From Paracamarosporium sp. OC-R06-R3 (taxonomy: Eukaryota > Ascomycota > Dothideomycetes > Pleosporales > Didymosphaeriaceae), in NCBI GenBank assembly GCA_019828545.1, contig JACVRA010000152.1, forward strand, positions 1 to 64,000: DNA of 64,000 bases, read 5' to 3'. A program made the translations under genes and the position numbers. The notes beneath the pieces were generated by a model, which saw only the letters and a list, made by a program, of their open reading frames with translations, ran no database searches and was not told the origin of the DNA. Within the stretch, counting starts at the first letter, position 1. Every line of letters starts with the position of its first letter. This document shows positions 13,111 to 24,468 of the stretch, piece after piece.

Positions 13111-15656
13111 AATGGTCAGTGCTGTTGGTGGGGTGATGGGGTGCTCGAGGTGAGAGGTGAAGGTGAAGATGGGAGGCTGTCAGTCTCTGTCGCGGTGCTC
13201 CGTGATTGCCGGCAAAGTCGGTGGCTGGGGCGGCAGGGGACCAAGTGCGGTGGGGATGGAGGGGCCAATCTTCGGTCGATAACGATGGTGCAGGTGTTTG
13301 CAGTGGTCGTGGAGGGCGTGGTATGAATGCGTGTGATGGTGCACAGCCAGGCCGCGGCGGCGTCGTTGTCGAGTTCACGTCTCACCCAGAGTTCCACCTC
13401 AGCGAGCGAAGAGCGGCTGCGCGCGCTCCATGCAAGGCCTTGTGAGCGTGGGCGCGAATGGCGACGGCAGAGTGGGAGGAGGAGAGGCAAGAGCGCGGCG
13501 CTGGCGTGGGCGTGGGCGTGGTCGTGGTCGATTGTGAGTGGTGACGTGTGGAGGCGTGCGGAATGCGCGTGGTAAACAACAACACCGGGGCGCGCCTGCC
13601 GCAGGAGGGGGCAGAGGAGGGCTCAGGGACGGCGGCGGTGCAATCAGGGGACGAAAAATCGAGGGGCGACGGCGGAGGACCCTTTGCGATGAGTGTCAGG
13701 ACGGGCACGGGGGAGGAGTAGATGGGACGACAGGACGCGGGCGCGTTCTGTGGATTCTTTTCGGGTTGTTTGTCCGTGCGCGCCTGCCGGGCTGGGCGGG
13801 CTGCACCTGCAGCACGCCGTTGAGAACTCCAAGCACCCTGCCGGCTGCACCTGCATCGAATCGGCACGGCTCCGCGGATACAGTTGTGTCGCGGCGTTTC
13901 GAGTCTGCACGCCGTCGCGGGCGCGACTGGAAACGCGGCGGCCTGCGTTCCTCAGCGCTGCTGGAAGTGCTGCTGGAAGTGTTGTTTGTTTACATGCCGT
14001 CCCGCCCAGCCTTGCCACACAGGCAGGCACCGCCCGAGCCCCTTCCCCCGGCGCATCGTCATCTTCCACGTCTGCCAGGGGCCCCCCTTTGACCCGCCGT
14101 GCCCACGCCAGCGTCAGATGAGGCAATTTCGCGTCCGTCATGCGAAAAGGGGGCAGTTCGTGCCTTGTGCCTCCGCATTGTGACTGCGTCTGCGCCCCTC
14201 GGGCTCGCTCTGCTCCCTCTATCGATTGTACGCCCAATCGATACCAGGCGAGTGCCTCCTGTGGGCGTCTGCGCGCCGATCGACCTTTCGATGCCGTCGC
14301 AGACTGCCCGCGACTGTTCCCGTGTCCCGTCGAGTGCCGCCTGGAGCTTGTGCGACGGCGCCGCCATGGCGCTGCATCGAACATGCCCCTTCTGCCATCA
14401 TCATGAGATGCAACCCACGGCTCCATCTCTCCCGCCCTTCGATCCGTCATAGATAGCCGCGTCGCGCTTGCCTGGCGGAACACGCTCCGGGCGGCTCTTC
14501 CCTCTCGTCACGTCTCATCCACAAGCGCGGTGCATCGCCTCATCCCCAGGCCCTCGGGCCCAGAAACATCAAAACTTGTTTCCACCTCGCCACTGCCCGC
14601 CGCTTGAAGATCCCCTCCAAACTTGCCGTGTGCCCGTCTGGTGCCTGGCGACGGCGAAAGCGTGCCCGACCGACGCAGGGCATCCCTATTAGCGTCGGGT
14701 GCATGACAGCACCACAGTTCCCACTCTCGAGGCTCAGGGCACCGCTGCCTATATCAAACACCAACTCCCCTCGGTGACACGTGCAGACTGCCACATCGAG
14801 TCTGACACCGTTGCCGTATTGCATCGGACTCCGACACGATTCCGGGGAAGCCTAATGTCGTGCAGCTTCAGCCCCATACTTCCTCAACAATGCCGCGTGC
14901 TTACATGTATCATGTATCAGCGCCGCACTATTGACGATGTACCCAAAACGTGCCCGGTTGCTCTGGCGATGCATTGCGTGAAAGTTAATATCTTAAAATT
15001 ATCTCAACATACGCCTCATATTAGAGACGCTTGCCACAATCAAACGCGCTCTGAACAGGAACCCGCGGAGCAGAGAACAGACCTCCGTAGATCCCGTCAC
15101 TGCAGAAACGCCCGGAGGGTAATCTAAACCGAACGCGACTAGCAGGTGCCCATCTCTTAAAGGTTGGGGATCCTGGACACAAGTCTGATGCTGGCCGCCA
15201 GTCCCTCTCAGGTTCCCGAGCACTGACAGCAATTTTTCACTGGATGCCATTCAAAATCTGCATGCAGATCCCGTTGTACCTGGAAAAGGTCCCTGCGCTA
15301 GCAGCTTTTCGCCTAACAGAACCGTTGCTCGTACGATCTCGTTTTACAGTGCGGAGACTAGTCGCCTCATGAATACTGCTTTCTAAATATACGTGTCGAC
15401 GAGGCTCCAGCGACCGGTTCCTACAATCGGTACTTGAATGCTGCGCGGCAAAATAAAGGACGTTGGAGGCAAGGCTCCAATGACTGGTCAAACCTAACAA
15501 ATAACAATTGTCCCTTTAGAATACACTTTGGAATGCGCGCTGGAATGGGTCCTAACCGCTATGGGCAGCAAAGTCGGCAAGGAGAAAGCTGAAGACGCGG
15601 ATTCCGATGCTCAGAACCACTAAAGTAATCACCATAATTGAGGACCACTTTGGCTT
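13111..15656. other. GC-rich wee1 upstream region and intergenic DNA
   Basis: About 13.1-14.7 kb is GC-rich and full of mutually overlapping open frames on both strands, the usual result of base composition rather than genes. A short GTGGGC-type repeat lies near 13503-13530. I assign the stretch to the 5' UTR and promoter of wee1. From about 14.7 to 15.6 kb nothing coding is apparent; it should contain the 3' end of the regulator gene that follows on the same strand. Confidence 0.45.
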
Positions 15657-17416
15657 TCACCACCACTCTACGCAAGGGTGGACTGTAGTACCTATGGAAA
15701 AGAAGAGAATTCCAAGCTCGTCTGCGTCTTCAAGCCATCGCTCAGTCCGCTGCTCTAGCGCGGTTCCCGCTTGGATTTCGGCGAACTCGCTCATCATGTA
15801 TGGTCCATCACACCATTGGGTAAGCCATCGAGCGTACAACTCTTCCCATCTGTCTCTCGTCTCGCACTGCCAAAGGAATTTTGGAGCAGGTGCTGGCATG
15901 AACCCTAATTGAGTGCAAGCGAAGGAATCCCTGTTGTGATAGACCGAATATGACCAATGTAAGAGATAAAGTGAGAAAACAGCGCGACGCTTCGCCGTGA
16001 TATGGATCCATGCCTCCCAAGACGGCCGGACGCAGTCCCGCTCCTCTGTCAACAGCAAGCCTGTTCGCGCAACATACGAAACCACTCGCTGAAGACAGGC
16101 GAATATTGCCGGATCAATTAAAGATAGCGATAGCTGCTCTTTTCCAGGAAACATGAGCATGATGGTATACATGACGAGTGCTTGCAACGCGGCGAGGAGG
16201 TGTTTCTCATCCATTGCACGATGCTGTTATATGCGTCAATGCTCTGTAAATGTAATGAAGAAGTAGCGCGCACTCAAACTCACCTGTGCAAGTAGGATAC
16301 GCAATTCCCGTGTCACTGTCTGCCGTACGATCTCAGCGTCACCTGCACTCTGGCTGACCCACATCTTGGCTATGGAAATGCAATTTTTTATTGGCCACAG
16401 TATTGTTGACGACTGGGTATGGGTGAAGTGCAGCATGGGTGGTGTCTGGAAACCCTTCGCCAGCATCCTTGGCCATGTCTTCATGACCTTGAGCAAGGTC
16501 TCCATACTATGCTTGACCAACGGAGGTGTGGATTGCGACGGTCCAACACTCCAAGTTAGCCAATTGTCCGGGATGAAGCTGTTGTTATCAGGGCTACTGT
16601 CGGAGCTTGCTTGAGCCGGAGCAGCATCAAGCGAGCAAGGAGCAGTCATTACGCTACAAAGTTCGCTCTAGGCGTGAATTATTCATCAGTATAATGTGGT
16701 CCCTTCTTTAAGCAGGTTTATGGAGATACATCGGGATACTTACCTCTGTTGGTGAAAAATCCCACGGAAAAGTATCAAGGGGAGCCTTTGGAGCCATTAG
16801 ATTCAAGATTGGATCCGGCCCGAGTGCACTATCGGATTCGAGCGCTGCGAAAGACGAGCTTGTATCAAGACTTTGCATATCCGAGAAGCTTATCGGTGCG
16901 AAAGCCGTCATGTCCAAAGGAAACGCGTCTTCATTGCCTGTCTTATGAGCGACTTCGTCTACATGAACTTCCGCAGTTGATTTTGTGCGGACGCCTCTGG
17001 TCAAGGGAATGATATCTGTACGAATTGACACCAATCAGTAAAAGGCTATGCGAATCAACTTCACGCACACAAGGTACTGATACCAATGGTAATGCACATC
17101 ACACTTACGTACATTCGCAGATGGTCCCTCGTTGCTCACATCTAGAGCATTTGGGTCGCTGCAAATTACATTTCGTCTTTGCATTCGTGCATTGCCGGCA
17201 GCTCTTCTGCCGCAAACTAGGAGCCGGACCTGCACAGTAAGTATTTCCAGCAGGCACTACATTCATTGGCGCAACTCACCTAGAGTACATCTTTTCGAAT
17301 GTCGAACAAGTGAGGATTCTGTATCTGGTTAATTCAAGAACGGCGGAAACGGGGCACGTGTTCGGACTTTGCGTGAAGGTCTTCCTGCAAATATGGCATT
17401 TTAAGCGACTGTCCAT
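15657..17416 (-). CDS. C2HC finger plus Zn2Cys6 transcription factor
   Basis: A nuclear DNA-binding regulator. I reconstructed six exons: 17416-17368, 17318-17280, 17229-17113, 17015-16744, 16667-16284 and 16223-15657. All phases fit, giving 475 residues. Exons 1 and 2 together form one zinc finger, CHICRKTFTQ then KSSLVRHSKRC (C-x2-C-x12-H-x3-C). Exon 3 carries the binuclear cluster CRQCTNAKTKC followed by CSRCEQRGTIC, all six cysteines present. This C2H2/C2HC plus Zn2Cys6 pairing is known in fungal pathway regulators. The C-terminal half is the helical regulatory region typical of such proteins (WEAWIHITAKRRAVFSLYLL). The first donor (GTCCGA) is weak, but it is the only one that rebuilds the finger in phase. 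Targets are unknown; the nearest neighbour on the same strand is the Ayg1-like hydrolase gene upstream. Confidence 0.82.
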
Positions 17417-18659
17417 TCCAGCACACGTCGTAGTCCAGCTAACACATAGTAATCCTCTGAGGATACTAGATCCGGGGTTCCGGCTTTATATCAGCAGGAA
17501 TATTAGCTTTGAAATGATAAAAACGGGCCAGGGCTCAACCACAGTATTTGATATTCACTGACAAGGCATGAGGAGGCACTTGCGCACCTGCTTGCGTTAG
17601 ACGGTATCGCTGGTGAGAGAGAGCAGCAGAGCTGAAGCACCGTGGCGATCGCCATACCTCGCCAGGACGAAAGACGTACGAAACGCCGTGATGACACACC
17701 AAGACTAAGCCTATCGCAGCACCCTAGTTCCATGCATCCTGGGCCATACTTCGATTTGCTTCGACATGTATAGATGCACCCTCTGATTATTCATTCCGCT
17801 AACAAGCACGCAGCATAAGACCACCACTCCGCTTCCGCTACACAGCCCAGTGGGTCGGCCACGAAGGGAAAGCCATCCTCGTCGTCCCTCTACCATGGCA
17901 AACTCAACCGCTCGGGATTCCGACATCAGCCAGAGCAGTACTCTACATTTGCTCTACGCTCGCTGTGTATGCCTCTGCGTGAGGCACAGCACATACATGA
18001 AGCCGCAGTCATCCCACAAGCATCTCAACGCGTCCCCGCATCTCCGCATTTCCGAGCCCATTCACCAAATTCTTACGTATGTGCGGCTCCTAAAGTCGCT
18101 TACACTTGCCTGATTTGTGAATCTGACTGTTAAGCCCTTCTTTGTTTATGTATGGCACTAGCGCAAGTCTACCATACGGTCGTTTCACAGAAATGCATGT
18201 TTGTGTTTACAAGTGTAAATTGCGGCTGTCCCGATGGGTTTGGTGGCAATGCACAGACTTATAATAACCGACATATGTGCAGCGGCACTGAAATTGCAAT
18301 GACGCGCGTGATACGAACCGGACAGCGATAAGATGACTGAGTTCCGTCTGCTAGTGTTAGTGGTCTAACTCAGCCGCTTTACGTACGCAGTACTTACATA
18401 GGTCGAATGGGGGTAACAATAATCGGACAGACACAAGATTATCTGGTAGTTATACTAAGCGAAGTTTGCCCTTCGCGCTGGAGACGCTGACTTAGAGGCT
18501 GTGTGCATGAACAACGAGGGTGTTTGAGATCAGTCAAGGTTCAGCTCCTCCACTTTCGAAAACACATGTTGTTAATATCCAGAAATGCTAATATGCTAAC
18601 TATCGCTTTATAAAGTACAAGCTCCAACGCCTGCGTCCAGACTATCCAGTAGACATTAC
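17417..18659. other. Intergenic region
   Basis: 1.24 kb between the start of the zinc-finger regulator and the end of the hydrolase gene, both on the minus strand. A plus-strand frame at 17850-18113 has no recognisable feature. It should contain the promoter of the regulator. I see no repeats or RNA gene. Confidence 0.5.
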
Positions 18660-20033
18660 TCAGTACTTCGGCTTGAATGGCAAAGTCTGCAACTGCTTCA
18701 CCGGATCTGCCTGGATACCAAACATCTTGTAAAACCACTGGAATATGATGAAGAAGCTCATCGGCTCCCCCATATGCTTAACTCCTTGTACAAATCGCGC
18801 CTCCTTCGGCGCCCCATGCTGCAACGCAAGATAATAATCGTCAATGGGGAAAATCTCATCTTCGGTCCCGTTAACGAGGAGCAAGCGCGCGCAGTCTGGT
18901 CGATCTAGCGTCCCGTCGTTGAGCAGGGAGAACTTGTCCGATGCTTCGGCCTTGAATCGCTCGATGTCGTCGCCGTAGCCCCACTTGTACGCCAGTGTAT
19001 TGGCCAGATCGAACGGGTACTCGAGGTGGTTTACATTGTCTAGCCACTCGCGGTCGAACATGTGGTGGCAGCCGCCGCCGAGAGCAACGACGCCGGCAAG
19101 CTTATCAGCGTGTGTATGCGCAACGCGAATCGCGTAGTATCCTCCTGTGCTGAACGCCCAGACTCCGACCTTCTTCTGGTCGATGCCAGCCTGCTGGCCG
19201 ACCCAGTCGAATAGGGAGGTGTAAAGGCGGTCGGGCGAAGTTCGGTCTGAGGGTTCAGCGGGACAGTCGCCTGTGCCAGGGATTTCAAGGACGATGGTGG
19301 CAACGCCGTTCTGGCGCCAGCCTTCCATCCAGACGGCGAGCTCGGTGCGGTAGCCGTCGAGTCCGGTAAATATGATCACGCATGGGGCGGGATTTTCTTT
19401 TGTCGCGCTTGAAGGGAGCAGATGGTAGACAGGGATATGCTCGCCTTCGTGGGATAGGCGGTGGGTGTGTGGAATCAGAACTTCTTTCACCGGATGCGGT
19501 CGGAGGCTATGATGGTCAGTATGCATGGTATAATCAAGAAAATAATATACTCACCTAAGACCCTTTAGGGCACATTCCTTGCCCAATGTCCATGCCTCTC
19601 TTTGTACCTCGCTCCTGGGTGCAGGAAATCTTGAAATCCGGTATACCGCGCTTGACCGCAAGTAGTACTCGCTCGCCTTCTCTTGCTCGCCCTTGCTCTC
19701 TGCTTCTTTCGCAATGTTTGCCAGCTTCTCCGCCTGCGGGAAGTAAATTTTTGCGTACTCGTCCCAATCGTATGGTTCCTTCATGTCACGCTTGGTCATC
19801 TCCTCAACGACGGGGAGGAAATCTTTCGCAGCGCCGAACATGAAGGGGTACACTCCCATCTCCGCCTACAAAAGCATTAGTTATTTTTCCGGAAACCACA
19901 AAAACATCTATGCGTGATTCGTTCGTACAGGCTGCTTCCACTTCGTCTCCCACAGCTGCTTGTAGCTCTCATGATGCTTCGCCTTCACACCCAACTTCTC
20001 CTGAACAAAGTACTTCCCCCCGGGCGCCGCCAT
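18660..20033 (-). CDS. ayg1: Ayg1-like alpha/beta hydrolase (polyketide chain-shortening type)
   Basis: Ayg1-family enzymes cut a heptaketide naphthopyrone to 1,3,6,8-tetrahydroxynaphthalene in DHN-melanin synthesis, usually in endosome-like vesicles. Three exons, 20033-19929, 19865-19555 and 19506-18660, with introns of 63 and 48 bases, give 420 residues. The N terminus (QEKLGVKAKHHESYKQLWET, then GVYPFMFG) and the helical AVYRISRFP segment match the family. The catalytic domain shows FTGLDGYR, EIPGTGDCPA with SPDRL, and the nucleophile elbow WAFSTGGYYA (Ser at about 258). The acid is in NGTEDEIFPIDD (Asp at about 355) and the base in VKHMGEP (His at about 383). There is no polyketide synthase in the window, so the product role is inferred from the family only. 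Its C2HC/Zn2Cys6 neighbour could regulate it, but nothing in the sequence proves this. Confidence 0.88.
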
Positions 20034-21435
20034 AGTCGTAGTGTATATCAATGTATGTGATATTCGCACGGAGGATGACTGGTTGGAAGTCGAATGCGCG
20101 CACGCCACTGAATGCAATTGAACAAAGGGAGGCAGGACAACAAAGCGTGTTAAGCCTGGGATACAGGCCCGTCCTAACACGCGACATTATTTATTTTGAG
20201 ATGCTGACGTCTCTAGGGAGCCGGGGCTGTGGGGCGCGGTAAGCTTGCGGTTCCGGGTCCATGGTCGGAGGTCGTGAGGTGCGTCGGTGGTGGGGAGCCG
20301 ACGTTCTTCGTCGCAGGGCAAAACGAGTAGGGGCTTAGGTTGATATCACAGCTGTATTTGGCGGCTCGAGAAACCTTGGATGAGAACTGGTGGACCTTGG
20401 TCTGGATGTTACTAACACCGTGCAGGTTTGTCGGCATGTGAGTAGATGTAACACCCTTATCACAGCCGAACGACCGCCAAATTTTGGGGGGTGGGTTTAG
20501 ATCTCGTACAGCAGTTGCGTGTGAGCAATTCTCACTAGCGATGCAATGATACCAAATTCGAAATAACTAGGACAGTTTTCGAGAACATACCGTACCGTAC
20601 CGGGACCATCATGTTCCTCGGGGATTTAAAATTGACAAAGAGACAAAGCACTGCAGATTATGGGAAGACACCGTACTAGCTTATTTCACACGTCTCAAAT
20701 TTGTCCAACATAACCTTGCGATGAAGGAAAGAAAAAACCCTCACAATGCTGTCTCGAAAGTGACGTATCTCGCGTTACCTTCTGCTCAGTTGTACAAAGG
20801 CCGATCTTGTAGTTTGTATTAGTCGAACACTTGAAACATTTGTAAACACTACATTTTGACATAGCATAAACATACTTCTACTCGTTGGAAATGAATATCA
20901 ATATATTTGCTGTTGGAATGAAAGCTACATACAGCTATGTTTTCTGCTTAAGGGGGGGGGGGGACATTTGCATTGCTTATCTTATGTTTGAATGGACCGC
21001 GAGGAACGGCACCAACATGATGACTGTGGCGGACTTTTGAATTATCCTGCAGAGACAGTGCAATTAGTACAGCGTTGGCTTGCCAAAGGCGGACACTTGA
21101 CGAAAGGATAGGTACAGTATTGTGTGTGTTTTACAAGTTCAAATGTGTTGAGAGACAAGAGGAACCTGCAAGGCGCCTGCGAGAGCGGTCAAGCTCGAGT
21201 GAGTGCAAATTCACCTGGCAAATGGCTCTAAATCAGGATCCTGCTCGAGGTGACATCTTTTTATGGGCTATCTGCTTCACAAGCGGCCCAGTTCCTATGC
21301 TATATTTAGTTCGCAGGCCTGGTTTATGACATAGCGGCAGGGTGCTATGTAGCTTTGCGCACAGACCAAGAACAGCCTGACGTAGATTCACATCTGCAAA
21401 GCTACTGTAGATGACGTGGCATTCTTTTGCATCTA
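20034..21435. other. Intergenic region with G12 homopolymer
   Basis: 1.4 kb without a convincing gene between the hydrolase start and the end of the SET/MYND gene, both on the minus strand. A run of 12 G sits at 20952-20963. The part nearest 20034 should be the hydrolase promoter; the rest is unassigned. Confidence 0.5.
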
Positions 21436-23184
21436 TTAATTATCCTGAGCTCCTCCGCATCCCAATATCTCTCGCATCTCAGCGTTTTGTAGCAGCTTAC
21501 AAATAGCTTTGTGGCCTTTTCCTTTCCAGCCCTTCTTCTGGCAGTCCTGTTCATGGATCATTAGCGACTTCCTCAGGATCAAGTGACGTGACGATTGCGG
21601 TCTTACCGTGTCGCAGTACCAGAACCATGAGCATCCTCCGCATCTGTTCAAGGAGTTTGCCTTCTTGCTACATCCATGGCATGTTCTGACTCCATCGGTC
21701 TTCCTCGAAAAGTAATGAACCTGATCGTTACACTCTAATAGTTTATTGAGGGATACCGGGAAGATCTTCGGTTACCCAGGCTGCGTTAGTGAACCTGACA
21801 AGGCTTATTTGCAACGATTCGCAGTGCGCACCTTCAATGTCTGCAGGTCTTCAAGACGAATGCCCGGGTCTCCATGTACAAATATGTAACGTCGTGCGCA
21901 TGAAACTGCAACCGTATGTCCCCTTTGGATTTCCGTACCTGCCACTTCGCTACCTCGACCATTGGTGTAGAAGTGAAGCGGAATTTTCTTGTTGTCGACA
22001 TCAATGAGCTCTAATTCAAGGTGATGAAGCGTGATTGAATTAACAATCTCTCCTAAGAACCACCAATGACGTAGTGGTCGGTATGCATCGTCGATGTTCA
22101 CATACCAGTTCAAATCGTTTTTGCGATTTGGCAGATCAACGAAGCTAGGAAAGAGCTCGCGGTCGCGGAGATTTGCCAATTGGTCCAACTGTTCATCCTT
22201 TCTTGGGTTTTCTCTCCTCCAGAGCCAATCTTCGAAATCGACGGGGTTAAGCTCTTGTGGAATATCATCTGATGCTGTCTTCCACTTCATGGAGAGTCCG
22301 TATAGCTGAAGTTTAGCGGGATTCTGCGCTAGTGAACTGTATTCAACAACCTTTTCGCTGTCACTGCCCTGGGCCGTCCGCCATCCTTCCACTGCTCTCT
22401 CTGCAAAGATACGTCCCCTTGCCAAATCTCCATTGGCGATGACAATCTGAGCGGCATCGAGGTATGCACGAGGCAGACCAGAGTTGCCTGGTCCTTGTTC
22501 GTTGTATAAACGGACCCGTTCATCGACATAGCGAAGGGTGCGGAGTGAAAAGTCCATCCGCATGCCATCTCGGCCAATAAGATCGTCGAGCTCGTCAATC
22601 CTCTCCAGCCTTCTATCACTTTCCTGGCTCCGCTCCGTGGTTAAAGAGCATAAATGGCAGGAACACAGGAATCCAAACTTGTCTTGAAGCTTCTTCTGGC
22701 GGAGCGCGCGCCTGCTATCATGACCCAGGTAGTATACCGTTATTTCCTCGCCCTGAGGGATATCTTTCAAAGCATGAACGGTATGTCGCTTAATGGCCTG
22801 GTTCCAGTGCTTCTGTGCATTGTTATCGCAGGCGTGGTTGATACGGCAGGCTTCGAGAAAGATCCCACCACCGATTCCGTCAGCTTCAATAGGGAGGCTG
22901 TTCGTTAGAACGATGCCAAGAAACTGCTCAGCAGCATTTTCGTATGGATAGAGGTTGTGCATAGAGAGGAACAATTGTCGTTGTTCTTCACCTAGGGCAT
23001 TAACTTGCTTAGACAAGTGCATCTTCAGCCACTTGAAATCCCGTTGGCGTTCAGGCGTCGTGATGATTGGTTGCTCCGAAAGGATGCGCGTTCCTCTAGG
23101 GATATCTTTGATTGTGACGAGGCCTTTGCCCTTTCCTGGAACATCTCTCAAGACATACATTGAGCTACTCGTATTAATCTGCAT
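21436..23184 (-). CDS. SET-domain protein with C-terminal MYND zinc finger
   Basis: A putative protein lysine methyltransferase. Three exons, 23184-21832, 21720-21607 and 21546-21436, with introns of 111 and 60 bases, all in phase 0, give 525 residues. The SET domain fills about residues 10-150. It has the GKGKGLVTIKDIPRGTRI opening, the core EACRINHACDNNAQKHWN (RxNHxCxxN-type S-adenosylmethionine/substrate motif), and GEEITVYYL. A post-SET-like FLCSCHLC follows. A helical, TPR-like stretch (AYLDAAQIVIANGDLARGRI) fills the middle. Exons 2 and 3 then add a MYND finger at about 465-505: C-x2-C, C-x2-C, WYC, DC and H-x3-C. SMYD proteins usually carry the MYND inside or before SET; here it ends the protein. 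The first ATG of the frame (MQINTSSS) was taken as the start. Confidence 0.85.
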
Positions 23185-24468
23185 GTTTTGAGACAATTCT
23201 AGTCGCGCTGCCTGATTTTTCGTATACTCTGGGAAATAAAGGGATTTGTGAAGGAGGAGAATGCAGCGCGAAGCGGCAGCGCCGCGGATGCAGTAGGTCG
23301 CAGACTCTTAGGCGCCATTGCAGGTGACGACAATGCCGTATTTCATCTTTATCCTTCAACTTCCAATCAGTGCGCGACACATGGGCGTTCGCTGCAGCCC
23401 CGCAAGCTGTACTACTTCGATAAGGTATCGAGACTTCGGTATTCTTGGCATGTGAGTAAAGCTGCGCCCTTGAGCAGGCCCACGAACCACATTTAGCTCC
23501 AGGGGGAGGCCGCTTTTGAGGCAGGTGATCAGCCTAAAAGTCGCCATCTCTGGACCTAACATTGTCGTCGACTGTGAAGTTGGCGAGATACTGAAACTCA
23601 GCAGTCTTCGCGTAAAGATCTCGCAGTATGACTGCTTGTCTGCTAGCAATTAAATGTTCCATCAGCATCCTGAGTTTTTGCGCTCAAAATACGCCGTCAG
23701 TTTTCCCTTCGGCTCCCCTAGGTCAAACGCCCAAGAATATCGTTCTATAAACTTAGCAATCTTATTGTTCATCTCTTGCATCGCACGCTGCTTTTGTTAT
23801 TCTACGGACATACCCACTGTAGCCGCAAAATCTTCGTGCTGCTGTAACTTAACCTCGCTAACAATATGCCTAAAGTCCATAGTGTTTAAGACAATTTTGA
23901 ACTCGTAGTCTGCGAGCTGAGACTTATAAAGTATAGAGATAGCTCTAATGCGCTTAAGCCTAAACATATTGCTTTTAGTGCCTTCAATCTCTGTAATATT
24001 GTAAACACAGTTTAATATATTGCAGGAATAGGAAAGCTCTTTAAACTTCTCTTTGTCAGGAGACGGCTCGAAGGTGTCGTACCTGGACACAAGTACCGCC
24101 AACTAGCGCCCATTTGGGACAGACTAGGGCTCTTAAGTATATAGGGCCCTTGAATCGCAGGGGCTCTCTGGCAATTCGTCTCTACTCTAGAATTCAACCT
24201 TTTCGTATTACGTGTTGCCCTAAGTGTCTCACATTCAAATTTATATAGAACGTTTTGCCTCAACACTATCTACTAAGGCAGGTGAAGGTCTTTATTTAGT
24301 AGACCTTGTTAACATACTAGCGTTCACCCGCGTGACTTCCAAAATGGATTAGATCCTCTATGTGATGATTTCCATTCAACACATCTCCTACCAACTGCTA
24401 CACCACCACTATTTTATACTCATCTACCCTCTAAACTACCCACAAACAACATCCCACATTCTACTTCC
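23185..24468. other. Intergenic, AT-richer patch including a decayed frame
   Basis: The part next to 23185 is the promoter side of the SET/MYND gene. From about 23.64 to 24.35 kb the base composition becomes more AT-rich than in neighbouring genes. It contains the decayed minus-strand frame listed separately. No intact gene was seen. Confidence 0.45.
23662..24102 (-). pseudogene. Decayed reading frame of unknown family
   Basis: One minus-strand frame gives protein-like sequence with no interruption for about 100 codons (IRAISILYKSQLADYEFKIV, then HIVSEVKLQQHEDFAATVGM). It stops at a TAA (23797-23799), then continues protein-like for 44 more codons (KIAKFIERYSWAFDLGEPKG) before a TGA at 23662-23664. 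The first stop follows GAA and precedes CAA, so it could come from a CAA codon by a C-to-T change in CpA context, as RIP makes. The local DNA is AT-richer than nearby genes. I do not recognise the family; a dead mobile element or a relic gene are both possible. Confidence 0.3.

Noticed and set aside
13644..14483. Minus-strand frame of 279 codons upstream of wee1
   Set aside because: Arg/Ala-rich composition, overlapping open frames on both strands and no splice or family evidence; explained by GC content.
24012..24266. Minus-strand 84-codon frame in the AT-richer patch
   Set aside because: It overlaps the decayed frame in another phase and has no family signature.
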